A stretch of DNA of 64,000 nucleotides from Bacterioplanoides pacificum. Its GTDB lineage: Bacteria; Pseudomonadota; Gammaproteobacteria; Pseudomonadales; Oceanobacteraceae. Shown here one piece after another: positions 23,293 through 32,732 of this stretch. The translations under genes and the position numbers were made by a program. The stretch lies in NCBI RefSeq assembly GCF_042648445.1, contig NZ_JBHRYB010000013.1:124001-188000 (forward strand), written 5' to 3'. Under the pieces are notes generated by a model. The model was not told where the DNA came from, made no database searches, and saw only the letters and a program-made list of their open reading frames with translations. How positions within the stretch are numbered: the stretch's first letter is position 1; each line of letters opens with the position of its first letter.

Positions 23293-24711
23293 ATGAGTAA
23301 TTTTTACGAATCCATGCTGAACAACAACATCGGCCGTAACCTGCTGAAAACCGTTGGTTTGCCAACCCCGATCGAGCTGAAACGTTACCGCGCCGATCAG
23401 CCAACCTACTTCGAAGGCAAAGTGCTGGTTGGCGCCAGCGACAACGCCGCGCTGCTGAACGACATCATGCGCAACCTGAAAGACGCCGATGCCAGCGTGT
23501 GTTACCAGGCCAATGCGCACACCGCTGCGGCTATCGTCGCCGCGGCTGAAACCAATGGCGTTAAAGCGCTGGGTGTTGAAGTTTCCAAAAACATGACCGA
23601 CAAATTCGATGCCTTTGTCTTCGACGCCTCCGGTTTTGCTCAGGCCAGTGACCTGGACCAGCTGTACACCTTTTTCAGCCCGGTGATGCGGAAACTGAAC
23701 AGCAACGGCCGGGTCATTACCCTGGGTCGTCCACACCTGAAAGCCAGCAGCGGTGAACAAGCGGCTGCCATGCGTGCGCTGGAAGGTTTCTCACGCTCAG
23801 TGGCCAAAGAGATTGGCAAAAAAAGCGCGACGTCTCAGGCAATTTTTGTTGAGCAAGACGCCGAAGCGAACCTGGACGCAGCATTCCGCTTTGTTATTTC
23901 CGCTAAGTCCGCTTACGTTGACGGCCAGGTGATTACGGTTCGTAAAGCCGAACAGGTCAGCTACCCGGACTGGCACAAACCGCTGGCCGGTAAAGTCGCA
24001 CTGGTCACCGGTGCATCGCGCGGTATCGGCGAATCCATCGCCCGTACTCTGGCCCGGGATGGCGCTCAGGTACTCGGCCTGGATATTCCACCGGCCGAAG
24101 CCGATCTGAACCGTGTCATGGCCGAAATCGGTGGCGACGCACTGCTGGGCGATATTTCCTCGGCCGAAGCACCGCAACAGATTTCCGACAAACTGAAAGC
24201 GATGGGCGGTGCGGATATCGTGGTTCACAACGCCGGTATCACACGCGACAAAACCCTGGCCAATATGCCGGAACACTGGTGGCAAATGACCATCGACATC
24301 AACCTGGCAGCGGAAGAACGTATTAACCATGCCTTGTTTGAACACGGCACCCTGAACAAGGGTGGCCGAATTATCTGCGTATCGTCCATGAATGGCATCG
24401 CCGGCCAGGTCGGCCAGACCAACTACGCCGCCTCAAAAGCCGGCGTGATTGGTTACGTTCAGTACATGGCTGACGAACTGGCGGCCAACAACATCACCAT
24501 CAACGCCGTCGCGCCGGGCTTTATCGAAACCGCGATGACCGACGCTATCCCGTTTATGACCCGCGAAGTAGGTCGTCGCCTGAACTCACTGTCCCAGGGC
24601 GGTAAGCCGGTCGATGTGGCCGAAACCATCGCCTTCTTTGCTAACCCGGCTGCCAGTGGTGTCAGTGGTAATGTTGTGCGTGTCTGCGGCCAGTCGCTGG
24701 TTGGCGCCTGA
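23293..24711 (+). CDS. Long FabG-type 3-oxoacyl reductase
   Basis: 472 aa, twice the usual FabG size. It belongs to the high-molecular-weight FabG (FabG4-like) group, whose members can use CoA esters. Residues 1-205 form a degenerate, flavodoxin-like domain (YFEGKVLVGASD). From about 215 it is a normal short-chain dehydrogenase: GKVALVTGASRGIGESIART, VVHNAGITRDKTLANM, and catalytic Ser, Tyr and Lys in VSSMNGIAG and TNYAASKAG. The ATG at 23293 is chosen, after GGAAAC; the frame is open from 23125 through the promoter. Divergent from the thiolase. Confidence 0.88.
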   Translation: MSNFYESMLNNNIGRNLLKTVGLPTPIELKRYRADQPTYFEGKVLVGASDNAALLNDIMRNLKDADASVCYQANAHTAAAIVAAAETNGVKALGVEVSKNMTDKFDAFVFDASGFAQASDLDQLYTFFSPVMRKLNSNGRVITLGRPHLKASSGEQAAAMRALEGFSRSVAKEIGKKSATSQAIFVEQDAEANLDAAFRFVISAKSAYVDGQVITVRKAEQVSYPDWHKPLAGKVALVTGASRGIGESIARTLARDGAQVLGLDIPPAEADLNRVMAEIGGDALLGDISSAEAPQQISDKLKAMGGADIVVHNAGITRDKTLANMPEHWWQMTIDINLAAEERINHALFEHGTLNKGGRIICVSSMNGIAGQVGQTNYAASKAGVIGYVQYMADELAANNITINAVAPGFIETAMTDAIPFMTREVGRRLNSLSQGGKPVDVAETIAFFANPAASGVSGNVVRVCGQSLVGA

Positions 24712-24734
24712 TACTGTTCCCCGCCGTCACGGCA

Positions 24735-24771
24735 TTTTTTATCAGGCCGGCTCTTCCGGCCTGATAAAAAA
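24735..24771 (+). terminator. Hairpin after the reductase gene
   Basis: 16-bp perfect stem with a GC core ATCAGGCCGG / CCGGCCTGAT, a five-base loop and T6/A6 arms. The T-run lies on the 5' side on both strands, so it is not textbook, but the position 24 bases after the stop suggests a terminator. Confidence 0.55.
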
Positions 24772-24842
24772 CTCTTTAACCTGCGCTGACATTTAAAAAA
24801 TCACAGCTAGACTGTGGTTATTGCAGATTGTATGCGCAGTTT

Positions 24843-27047
24843 ATGTCCGCCTCAGAAGCCGAATACAACCCAAACAACGCCGTAGTATCGCTCAGCCGCT
24901 ACAGCCACCTGCTGGAACTGATGGTCTCCGGTACGTCGTTGCCACAGCTGCTGAACGAGCTGTGTTACCTGATTCAGGACAAAAAGCCCGATTGTCTGGC
25001 ATCCGTACTGTTGCTCAGCGATGACGGCAAACGCCTGACCCATGGCGCCGCGCCCTCCTTACCCCAGGCTTACATAGACGGCATTAATGGTGTTGAAATC
25101 GGTGACGGTGTCGGCAGTTGCGGCACCGCCGCGTTTAGCGGAAAACTGGTGATCGTCGAAGACATCGACAACCACCCCTATTGGCAACCCTATAAAGAGC
25201 TGGCAGCAACCGGCATGCTGAAAGCCTGCTGGTCACAACCTATTCTGGGTAACGATAATCAGGTGCTGGGCACCTTTGCCATGTATTATCAACACCCGCA
25301 GGCACCGGACGCTGACGACATTCTGCTGATTCTGGAAGCCGCACGTCTGGCACGTTTTGGTATTGAACATCACAAAGCCCAGCTGCACGCCCGGTTGTCG
25401 GGGCTGATTGCGCAGCACCTGCCAATGGGCATGATGATTACCGACGAGCAGTTTAATATCACAGACGTTAACCCGGCATTTACCCAGATGACCGGCTACA
25501 GCCACGCCGACATCGCCGGCAAAACCCCCCGCATGCTGGCCAACGACAGCCATCAGCTGGAACACTACAAAGACATATTGCAACAGCTGCCATCCTCGCG
25601 CAGCTGGACCTCTGAGGTATCTGCCCGGCGTAAAAATCAGGAAGTGTTTACCGCGGAGATCTGTTTTTCAGTGATTCGTGACGAGCAGGGCAACATTCGT
25701 CAGGCGGTGATTCTGATTAACGATATTTCTGAGCGTAAACGCTCAGAAGAGACCATTCAGTATCTGGCCAATTACGATGTATTAACCAACCTGCCCAACC
25801 GTAACCTGTGTTACGAACGCATGACCCGGGCCATTGAGGAATGTCGCCGCCAGCAACAACCCTTTAATGTCCTGATTCTGGACCTGGATTATTTTAAAGA
25901 AATTAACGACAACCACGGTCATGATGCCGGTGACGAATTATTGGTACAGACGGCCAGCCGCCTGCAGCGTTGCTTCGGTAGCAGTAATACCATCGCCCGT
26001 CTCGGTGGCGATGAATTTGCCGTGCTGATTACCCGGCCACAGGATCTGGCAAGGCTGGAATTGTTATTACAGGATTGCCTGCAACTGATCGCCCAGCCAT
26101 ACCGGCTGCGCCAGGTAAAAGATTGCCGTATTTCATCCAGCATCGGTATCGCCCGTTTTCCCAATGATGGCCAGACCATCGAACAGCTGATGAAAGCCGC
26201 CGATCAGGCGGTGTATGCCGCCAAAGACAGCGGCCGTAACACCTATGCCAGCTTTACGCCACAAATGCAGCAACATGCCCAGACCCAGGCACTGCTGCAT
26301 CAGGAATTACGCCATGCTGCTGCCGAAGATCAGCTGGAGCTGCATTATCAGCCGATCCTGGACCTCAGAACGAACCGCGTGATACAGCTGGAGGCGCTGG
26401 TACGCTGGAACCATCCGCAGCGTGGCATGATTCGTCCGGATCTGTTTATTGCGCTGGCGGAGAAAACCGGCATTATTCGTGAAATTGGTTATTGGGTCAG
26501 GCAAGCAGCGCTGCAACAGATTAAACGTTTTCTGGCGCACGGCATACGTATGCCGATTGCTGTGAATCTGTCGACCGCGGAATTTTTTGACAACGAACTG
26601 GCGCGTCATATTATCGAACAGGTTGACGCCAGCGGCGCTGATCCGGAATTACTGGTGATTGAAATTACCGAAAGTTTATTTATTCAGAATCAGGCCGACA
26701 CCCGGCATTTTCTCGACCAGTTAAAAGAAAAAAACATTCGCGTCGCACTGGATGATTTTGGCACCGGCTTTTCATCCCTGTCGTATTTATCCGCTTTTCC
26801 GGTCGACAAATTAAAAATTGATAAAAGTTTTATCGACCGCATGTGTGGCGACCCGCGCAAACAGGCGCTGGTCGACAGCATTATTAATCTGGGCCATGCC
26901 TTAGGTATGAGGGTCATTGCCGAAGGTGTGGAAGAGCAGCAACAAAAAGACGAATTAGCCCGTAAAGGCTGTGACTGTATTCAGGGATATTTATTAAGCC
27001 GCCCGCTGAACCAGGCAGCCATCGAAGATTTTTTACAACAACACTGA
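24843..27047 (+). CDS. GAF-PAS-GGDEF-EAL cyclic-di-GMP signalling protein
   Basis: 734 aa, cytoplasmic. N-terminal GAF domain (VEIGDGVGSCGTAAFSGKLV, about residues 25-170), a PAS domain (MGMMITDEQFNITDVNPAF, about 190-300), a GGDEF domain with intact RLGGDEFAVL, and an EAL domain with EALVRW, NLSTAEF, EITES, DDFGTGFSSLSYL, KIDKSFI and EGVEE. Both cyclase and phosphodiesterase motifs look active, so net activity cannot be told. The ATG at 24843 is preferred to the TTG at 24828. Its stop directly abuts the stop of the next, convergent gene. Confidence 0.92.
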   Translation: MSASEAEYNPNNAVVSLSRYSHLLELMVSGTSLPQLLNELCYLIQDKKPDCLASVLLLSDDGKRLTHGAAPSLPQAYIDGINGVEIGDGVGSCGTAAFSGKLVIVEDIDNHPYWQPYKELAATGMLKACWSQPILGNDNQVLGTFAMYYQHPQAPDADDILLILEAARLARFGIEHHKAQLHARLSGLIAQHLPMGMMITDEQFNITDVNPAFTQMTGYSHADIAGKTPRMLANDSHQLEHYKDILQQLPSSRSWTSEVSARRKNQEVFTAEICFSVIRDEQGNIRQAVILINDISERKRSEETIQYLANYDVLTNLPNRNLCYERMTRAIEECRRQQQPFNVLILDLDYFKEINDNHGHDAGDELLVQTASRLQRCFGSSNTIARLGGDEFAVLITRPQDLARLELLLQDCLQLIAQPYRLRQVKDCRISSSIGIARFPNDGQTIEQLMKAADQAVYAAKDSGRNTYASFTPQMQQHAQTQALLHQELRHAAAEDQLELHYQPILDLRTNRVIQLEALVRWNHPQRGMIRPDLFIALAEKTGIIREIGYWVRQAALQQIKRFLAHGIRMPIAVNLSTAEFFDNELARHIIEQVDASGADPELLVIEITESLFIQNQADTRHFLDQLKEKNIRVALDDFGTGFSSLSYLSAFPVDKLKIDKSFIDRMCGDPRKQALVDSIINLGHALGMRVIAEGVEEQQQKDELARKGCDCIQGYLLSRPLNQAAIEDFLQQH

Positions 27048-27239
27048 TCAGCGCTTTTTCGCGGCCTTCTTTTTGCGCAGATAATCCTTCACCGGTGTTT
27101 TTTTATCCGGCAATGCCTGCTTAAAACGTTGCTGAAGACTGGCCACTTTATCTTCTTTCCGCTGATGTTCTTTATCCTGACGATGTCGCTGACTGGCGGA
27201 GCGGAAATCCACCACCTTGTGTTCACCGGATTGTCTCAT
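27048..27239 (-). CDS. Small highly basic protein
   Basis: 63 aa, about a third Lys or Arg, ending DYLRKKKAAKKR; probably binds nucleic acid or ribosomes, but I do not recognise the family. The ATG at 27239 has a strong GGGGGAA site. Convergent with the GGDEF/EAL gene, sharing the sequence TGATCA at the stop junction; divergent from hrpB. Confidence 0.65.
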   Translation of the reverse strand: MRQSGEHKVVDFRSASQRHRQDKEHQRKEDKVASLQQRFKQALPDKKTPVKDYLRKKKAAKKR

Positions 27240-27318
27240 GATTCCCCCTTTGCTCAGCAATAGGCTACCATGCGCATTTTTCCGTATTCAGCACGATTTA
27301 TCCAGTACCGAGTGACCC

Positions 27319-29793
27319 ATGAGCCAGGCCCTGCCGATTGACGACGTTCTGCCCGATCTGAACAACGCTCTGCAACAGCATCAGAATGTGGTGCTGGTTG
27401 CTGCCCCGGGAGCTGGCAAAACCACCCGGGTGCCGCTGGCTCTGCTGCATCAGGAGTGGCTCGCCGGGCAACGTATCCTGATGCTCGAACCACGCCGTAT
27501 CGCCACCCGCAACGCCGCGCGGTTTATGGCACAGCAGCTGGGCGAAGAAACCGGCCGGCAAGTGGGTTACCGTATGCGTTCTGAATCGGCAACCAGCCCG
27601 GACAGCCGCATTGAAGTGATCACCGAAGGCCTGCTCAGCCGTATGATATTACAGGACCCGGAACTGAGCGGGGTCGGACTGATTATTTTTGATGAATTCC
27701 ATGAACGTAACCTGCAGTCCGATCTGGGACTGGCGCTGGCTCACAACGCCCAGCAGTTATTTCGCCACGACCTGAAACTACTGGTCATGTCAGCCACACT
27801 GGATGATGCCCGTCTGAGTGACAAACTGCAGGCTCCGGTAATACGCAGTGAAGGTCGCCAGTTCCCGGTAACCGTACACTACCGGGCAGCACAGCAACCA
27901 CTGCTCAGCTCACGCCAGCAATTGCTCAGTCATTGTCGCAAAGTTATTCATGAAGCACTGCAACACCCCGGCGACATGCTGGTATTTTTACCGGGCGTCG
28001 GCGAAATTCAGGCCCTGCAACAACAACTTCAGCAATCGCTGCCAGACCACTGCCAGGTAATGGCGTTACACGGACGCCTCAGCGATCGTGATCAGAAACG
28101 CGCGCTGACTCCCCTGGCCCGTAACTCCGGGCAACGTAAAATCATTCTTGCCACCAATATCGCCGAAAGTTCGGTCACCATTGATGGCGTCCGTATTGTC
28201 ATCGACAGCGGCCTGGAACGCCGCCAACAGTTTGATGTGCGCAGTGGCATCGAGCGCCTGGAAACCGGCCAGATTTCACAGGCCTCAGCCGAACAGCGCA
28301 GCGGCCGTGCCGGCCGCCAGGCGCCGGGTCAGAGTTACCGGCTATGGCCACAAAGCAGCCATCACAGTCGCGCGGCTCATCTGAGCGCCGAGACACAACG
28401 CAGTGATTTATCGTATCTGACCCTGTGTTTATACAGCTGGGGCTGCCGGCCGGAGGAGTTGCTGTGGCTGACACCGCCGTCCGACGCAGCTATCCAGCGG
28501 GCGCAGGCGCTGCTGCAACAACTGGGCATGGTACAGCCAGGCAAGTGGCAGCTGAACGACCATGGCCAGGCCATTGCTGATTCCGGACTGGAGCCACGCT
28601 GGGGTCATGCCATCCTCAGCGCCGCCACACTGGGCTTTGGCCGTGCCGCTGCACAGCTGGTAGCGCAGTTACAATGGCTCAATCGTTCGGCCAGCCACAC
28701 GGATGACCTGGAACTGGCATTAACCCGGCTCGACAAGGCACAGCGTAACGCAGCCGGTCAACTGGCACAGCGCTGGATCGACACGCTGCAGCTGGAGAGC
28801 GACCAGTCACCCTTAAACGCCGCTCTGGTGCTGGCGCTGGCCTACCCCGATCGGCTGGCACGGCGACGCTCCGGGCAACACGGTGAATACCTGCTCAGCA
28901 GTGGCACAGGCGCCTGTCTGCAAGTGGATTCCGGCCTGCAACAGCAGGAATGGCTGGCGGTATCGGAGATCCAGGGGCAACAACCCCGAATTCGCCAGGC
29001 CCTGCCGCTGCAAGACGATGACCTGGACGCATTAACCCAATGTTGCCCATGGCTGAATAATCAGCAGGTTGTGATTGAATGGCTTGATAATGGCCAGCTG
29101 AAAGCGGAAAAACAACAACGCCTGGGACAGATTATCTGGCGACGCCAACCGTTGCGCGATCTCAGTAACGACGACTGGTTATTGGCCTGGCGCGACTATT
29201 TTCAGCGTCAGGGACTGAGCACCTTACCCTGGGATGACGGCAGCCGTACCCTGTGTCAGCGGGCCGAGTTGCTGCGTCATCAGGGGCAGTGTAATGCTGA
29301 CTGGCCGGCCATGGACGAGCACAGCCTGCAACAAGCCATCGACGTCTGGTTATTACCGCTGCTGCATCAGGCCCGCCACCTGCGCGACCTGAAAAAGCTG
29401 CCACTGTATCAGGCATTACTGGCTCGTTTAGACTGGCAACAACAGCAACAACTGGAGCAGCAGCTGCCGATCCACTGGCAAGTGGCCAGCGGCTCCCGCA
29501 TCCGTCTCGATTACAGCCAGCAGCCACCGGTACTGGCGGTCAAGCTGCAGGAAATGTTTGGCGTGACCCAACAGCCCGCTCTGCTGTCTGGTCGCCTGCC
29601 ACTACAACTGCATTTATTATCACCGGCACAACGGCCACTGGCAGTGACTCAGGATCTGGCCAGTTTCTGGCAAAACGTCTACCCCGAGGTACGTAAAGAG
29701 CTGCGCGGCCGTTATCCGAAACACCCCTGGCCGGAAGATCCAGTCAGCGCAACAGCGACGCGTTTTACCAAGAAGGCCAGTCAGAAAGGCTGA
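27319..29793 (+). CDS. hrpB: ATP-dependent helicase HrpB
   Basis: 824-aa DEAH-type RNA helicase; the cellular role of HrpB remains poorly known. Seen: Walker A APGAGKTT near residue 30, EPRRIATRNAARFMA, IIFDEFHER (DEFH box), MSATLDD, ATNIAESSVTIDGV, QRSGRAGRQAPG, and the HrpB-specific C-terminal extension with YPDRLARRR and GVTQQPAL / YPEVRKELRGRYPKHPWPEDP. Length and C-terminal domain separate it from HrpA. Confidence 0.95.
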   Translation: MSQALPIDDVLPDLNNALQQHQNVVLVAAPGAGKTTRVPLALLHQEWLAGQRILMLEPRRIATRNAARFMAQQLGEETGRQVGYRMRSESATSPDSRIEVITEGLLSRMILQDPELSGVGLIIFDEFHERNLQSDLGLALAHNAQQLFRHDLKLLVMSATLDDARLSDKLQAPVIRSEGRQFPVTVHYRAAQQPLLSSRQQLLSHCRKVIHEALQHPGDMLVFLPGVGEIQALQQQLQQSLPDHCQVMALHGRLSDRDQKRALTPLARNSGQRKIILATNIAESSVTIDGVRIVIDSGLERRQQFDVRSGIERLETGQISQASAEQRSGRAGRQAPGQSYRLWPQSSHHSRAAHLSAETQRSDLSYLTLCLYSWGCRPEELLWLTPPSDAAIQRAQALLQQLGMVQPGKWQLNDHGQAIADSGLEPRWGHAILSAATLGFGRAAAQLVAQLQWLNRSASHTDDLELALTRLDKAQRNAAGQLAQRWIDTLQLESDQSPLNAALVLALAYPDRLARRRSGQHGEYLLSSGTGACLQVDSGLQQQEWLAVSEIQGQQPRIRQALPLQDDDLDALTQCCPWLNNQQVVIEWLDNGQLKAEKQQRLGQIIWRRQPLRDLSNDDWLLAWRDYFQRQGLSTLPWDDGSRTLCQRAELLRHQGQCNADWPAMDEHSLQQAIDVWLLPLLHQARHLRDLKKLPLYQALLARLDWQQQQQLEQQLPIHWQVASGSRIRLDYSQQPPVLAVKLQEMFGVTQQPALLSGRLPLQLHLLSPAQRPLAVTQDLASFWQNVYPEVRKELRGRYPKHPWPEDPVSATATRFTKKASQKG

Positions 29794-29955
29794 AAACGGA
29801 AAAAACTCTCAAAATGGTGATCTGTCATATGGGTTTCTTACAGAAATCTGATAAAAAGGCGCCGCGGGTCTAATCTGATATAAGACCGCTGTTGAAACGG
29901 TCAGCATCAGCTTCTGGCTGTTTGTTATTTTTAGTTCAAGCAAACGGATATCCGA

Positions 29956-30444
29956 GTGAAAGCATCCAGACTCACCCTTATTTTCAGCTTTCTGGCCGCC
30001 GCCCTGGTGGTGTTACTGGCCGGCATCTGGTCGGGCCAGCAACCTCAGGTCATCGTGCCGCAGACCTCCTCCGACCAGGCGGCCACCGGCCATCAGCCTG
30101 AGCGCCAGGCACCTGTAACAACCTCTACAGCTGCCACGCCGCCGATCAAACGTCCGGTGCTATCGACCCATACCGAGCATCAGGCGCATTACCAGACTGC
30201 CGGCCGATCAGCCACGGATGAGAAAAACAAAGACAAAACCAGCCCCGAATTGCCGGCGGAAGTGCGCGCCTACATTGAAAGCAAGCGCATTCCGGCCTCA
30301 GAACTGAAACCGGTTACCCATGCGGATGGCAGCGTCAGTCTTGACCTGAAAGGTCAATATCAGCATGTGCCGGTCGCCATCATTGGCGAAGACGGCAAAG
30401 TCACCATCGTAGAAACTGAAATTAAACCCATTGTGGATCAATAA
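29956..30444 (+). CDS. Membrane-anchored protein of unknown function
   Basis: 162 aa starting with a GTG. It has one N-terminal membrane span (LTLIFSFLAAALVVLLAGIW), a Pro/Thr/Gln-rich linker (residues 30-95) and a small folded C-terminal domain (LPAEVRAYIESKRIPASELK, then VPVAIIGEDGKVTIVETEI). No family recognised. Its stop overlaps the next start (TAATG at 30442-30446), so the two are translationally coupled and the protein may serve the metalloprotease that follows. Confidence 0.7.
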   Translation: MKASRLTLIFSFLAAALVVLLAGIWSGQQPQVIVPQTSSDQAATGHQPERQAPVTTSTAATPPIKRPVLSTHTEHQAHYQTAGRSATDEKNKDKTSPELPAEVRAYIESKRIPASELKPVTHADGSVSLDLKGQYQHVPVAIIGEDGKVTIVETEIKPIVDQ

Positions 30445-32639
30445 TGACTGTGAACCTATTTATTAAATCCGGCCTGGCAGCACTGGCCACTCTGGCACCG
30501 GCACTGGTCTGCGCCACTCAGATCACCATCCTCAATGGCGATGGCAATGGAGAAGGGTTTAACGACCCGACCCCGGTAGCCGCCGTTGGCGGCAATAACG
30601 CCACCACTCTGGGCGCTCAGCGGCTGGCGGTTTTTGAGCGGGCCGCAGGTATCCTCGAAAGTTATATCGATTCCGATATAGAAATCGTCGTGAAAGCCCA
30701 GTTCAATGGTGCCGAAGATGAAAACCTGTTCTGCAGCCCGAATGCAGCTACGTTAGGCAGCGCCGGCGCCAGTACCATCCAGCGAAACTTCCCCGGTGCC
30801 CCACTGAGAGACACCTGGTACCCAATCGCTCTGGCTAATGACCTGGCCAATACCGACCTTAATGCCAACAGCGAGAAAAACTACGAAATCAGCGCTACGT
30901 TTAACGGTGATATCGATAACAACGATAACTGCCTGCGCGGCAATAACTGGTATTACGGCTTTGATGACCCGAATGGCCCGGATAACTCGCTGTTATCCGT
31001 GGTGATTCACGAGTTATTACACGGCCTGGGATTCACCTCAGCAGTCAACGCCAATGGTACGCTGGCTGGCGGCTATATGGATGTGTTCAGCCGTAACCTG
31101 TTCGATCAGACACAGAACAAAAGCTGGGATCAGATGACCTCCGCGGAACGGCTGTCGTCATCAACCAACGACGGCAATCTGGTATGGAATGGTGCTCAGG
31201 CGAATCAGGCGGCCAATGCGTTACCACTGAGCAATGGCTTAAACGCAGGCAAAATACAAATGTATGCGCCGTCTTCCTACGAGGGAGGCAGCTCGGTGTC
31301 ACATTTTTCCACCGCCGCATCTCCCAATGAGTTAATGGAACCCAGCTATACCGAATTCCTGACGTCACCCGGCCTGGCCGCTCCGCTGTTAGCCGATCTG
31401 GGCTGGACGGTGATCACCGCCACCGAACTGCAGCTGAGTTACAACAATCAGCCATTATCATCGGGTCAGACCCTGGCAATCCCCACGGAAGATACAAGCT
31501 TCCCGCTCAGCGGTGGCAAGCCACCTCTTTCCGCCACGCTGAGTGTTAACGGTACGTCGCAGGACTCACTGGTCGAGTTGCAAACTAACAGCCTGACCAT
31601 AAAAATGCCGACCTCCGGGGCCTTTGCTGGCCGATATGAACTGCAGGTAACCGATGCTGACAACAACAGTATCACCTTGTATCTGGACCGGCCTCTGCGG
31701 ATAAACACCAATGTCAGCGCCTTGCTCGACCAGGCGATCGGCCAACAGGTATGGATCGAAGGAGCGGCGGCGGGCACCAGTATCACGCTCACCAGCGACA
31801 GCCCACAAATCACCACCACCGATGGTTCCGGACAGGCAACAGAACAATTTGTCGCCAGCAACGATGGCGGTAATTTTAACCGCGCCGTAGCTAACCTGAA
31901 GCTGGCAACGACCAACCTGCCAACTCAAACCACACTGACAGCCAGCGCAACAAATCTGCCGCAAGGTAACCAGACACTGGATGTATTAACCGGTAAAACC
32001 GCAACCATTACCGTCACAGACACAGCCAATCAACCGGTAACCGGGGCACGTATAGAAGCGGATGATCAGCGCCTGACAGGCTGGGGGCTGAACTCCTCAG
32101 AAACCACCGGCAGCAACGGTCAGGCGTCTCTGATACTGGCCAGACAAACAACCATAGTTACCGTCAGTGCGTCTGGCTATGGCAGTAAGAACGTCACTCT
32201 GGCACAGGAACAAACCAGCGCCAGCGTTCAGTTACAGGAACCGGCGTTAGCATTTTCGCTGAATGGTAATATCAACGCTTCCGGATTCAGTTTCGATGAA
32301 GCGCCAACGGCCACCCTGACGTTTGCCGATGGACAAAGCGAAAATCTGACCACCCTGGTATTAACCGGATCGTTTGCTACCTTCCGCTGGGAGGGGGATT
32401 TAAACCAGCAAACTCCGATACGGATAACCGTTGATCACCCACAGGCACGCAGCGCCATCAGCCGTGATATTTCGGCGCTTGGCAACACGACACAAACCAT
32501 CACTGTGGAGCTGTCAGCCCTTGAGAACAACGGCGGCACACTGGATCTCGGAGGTTCCGGTGGCGGAGGCAGCCCATTCAGCCTGTTATTTTTGTTAGGC
32601 ATCGTGGAGTTTTTACGCCGTAAAGCATTCACAGTCTGA
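30444..32639 (+). CDS. Secreted metalloprotease-like protein with a GlyGly-CTERM tail
   Basis: 731 aa with a signal peptide (about residues 1-24). A zinc-protease motif HELLHGLGF (189-197; HExxHxxGF) is followed by MEPSY, likely the Met-turn region. The middle and C-terminal parts look like Ig/Big-type beta domains (ITVTDTANQPVTGARIEADDQ). It ends in a Gly-rich stretch (GGSGGGGS), a membrane span and FLRRK, the GlyGly-CTERM signal that in other bacteria is processed by rhombosortase and sends proteins through type II secretion. No rhombosortase is in the window. Coupled to the small anchored protein upstream. Confidence 0.82.
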   Translation: MTVNLFIKSGLAALATLAPALVCATQITILNGDGNGEGFNDPTPVAAVGGNNATTLGAQRLAVFERAAGILESYIDSDIEIVVKAQFNGAEDENLFCSPNAATLGSAGASTIQRNFPGAPLRDTWYPIALANDLANTDLNANSEKNYEISATFNGDIDNNDNCLRGNNWYYGFDDPNGPDNSLLSVVIHELLHGLGFTSAVNANGTLAGGYMDVFSRNLFDQTQNKSWDQMTSAERLSSSTNDGNLVWNGAQANQAANALPLSNGLNAGKIQMYAPSSYEGGSSVSHFSTAASPNELMEPSYTEFLTSPGLAAPLLADLGWTVITATELQLSYNNQPLSSGQTLAIPTEDTSFPLSGGKPPLSATLSVNGTSQDSLVELQTNSLTIKMPTSGAFAGRYELQVTDADNNSITLYLDRPLRINTNVSALLDQAIGQQVWIEGAAAGTSITLTSDSPQITTTDGSGQATEQFVASNDGGNFNRAVANLKLATTNLPTQTTLTASATNLPQGNQTLDVLTGKTATITVTDTANQPVTGARIEADDQRLTGWGLNSSETTGSNGQASLILARQTTIVTVSASGYGSKNVTLAQEQTSASVQLQEPALAFSLNGNINASGFSFDEAPTATLTFADGQSENLTTLVLTGSFATFRWEGDLNQQTPIRITVDHPQARSAISRDISALGNTTQTITVELSALENNGGTLDLGGSGGGGSPFSLLFLLGIVEFLRRKAFTV

Positions 32640-32682
32640 CCATTCGCACTCTATACTCTGTTGATCTGATAATAACTAACCC

Positions 32683-32702
32683 GGTGGCCAGTGCTGGCCA
32701 CC
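32683..32702 (+). terminator. Hairpin after the GlyGly-CTERM gene
   Basis: Perfect 9-bp inverted repeat GGTGGCCAG / CTGGCCACC with a two-base loop, 43 bases after the stop codon and just before the histidine kinase start. The T-run is short, so termination may be partial. Confidence 0.5.
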
Positions 32703-32732
32703 TTAATGATCAATGCCAGGGAAGTTGCTTGT

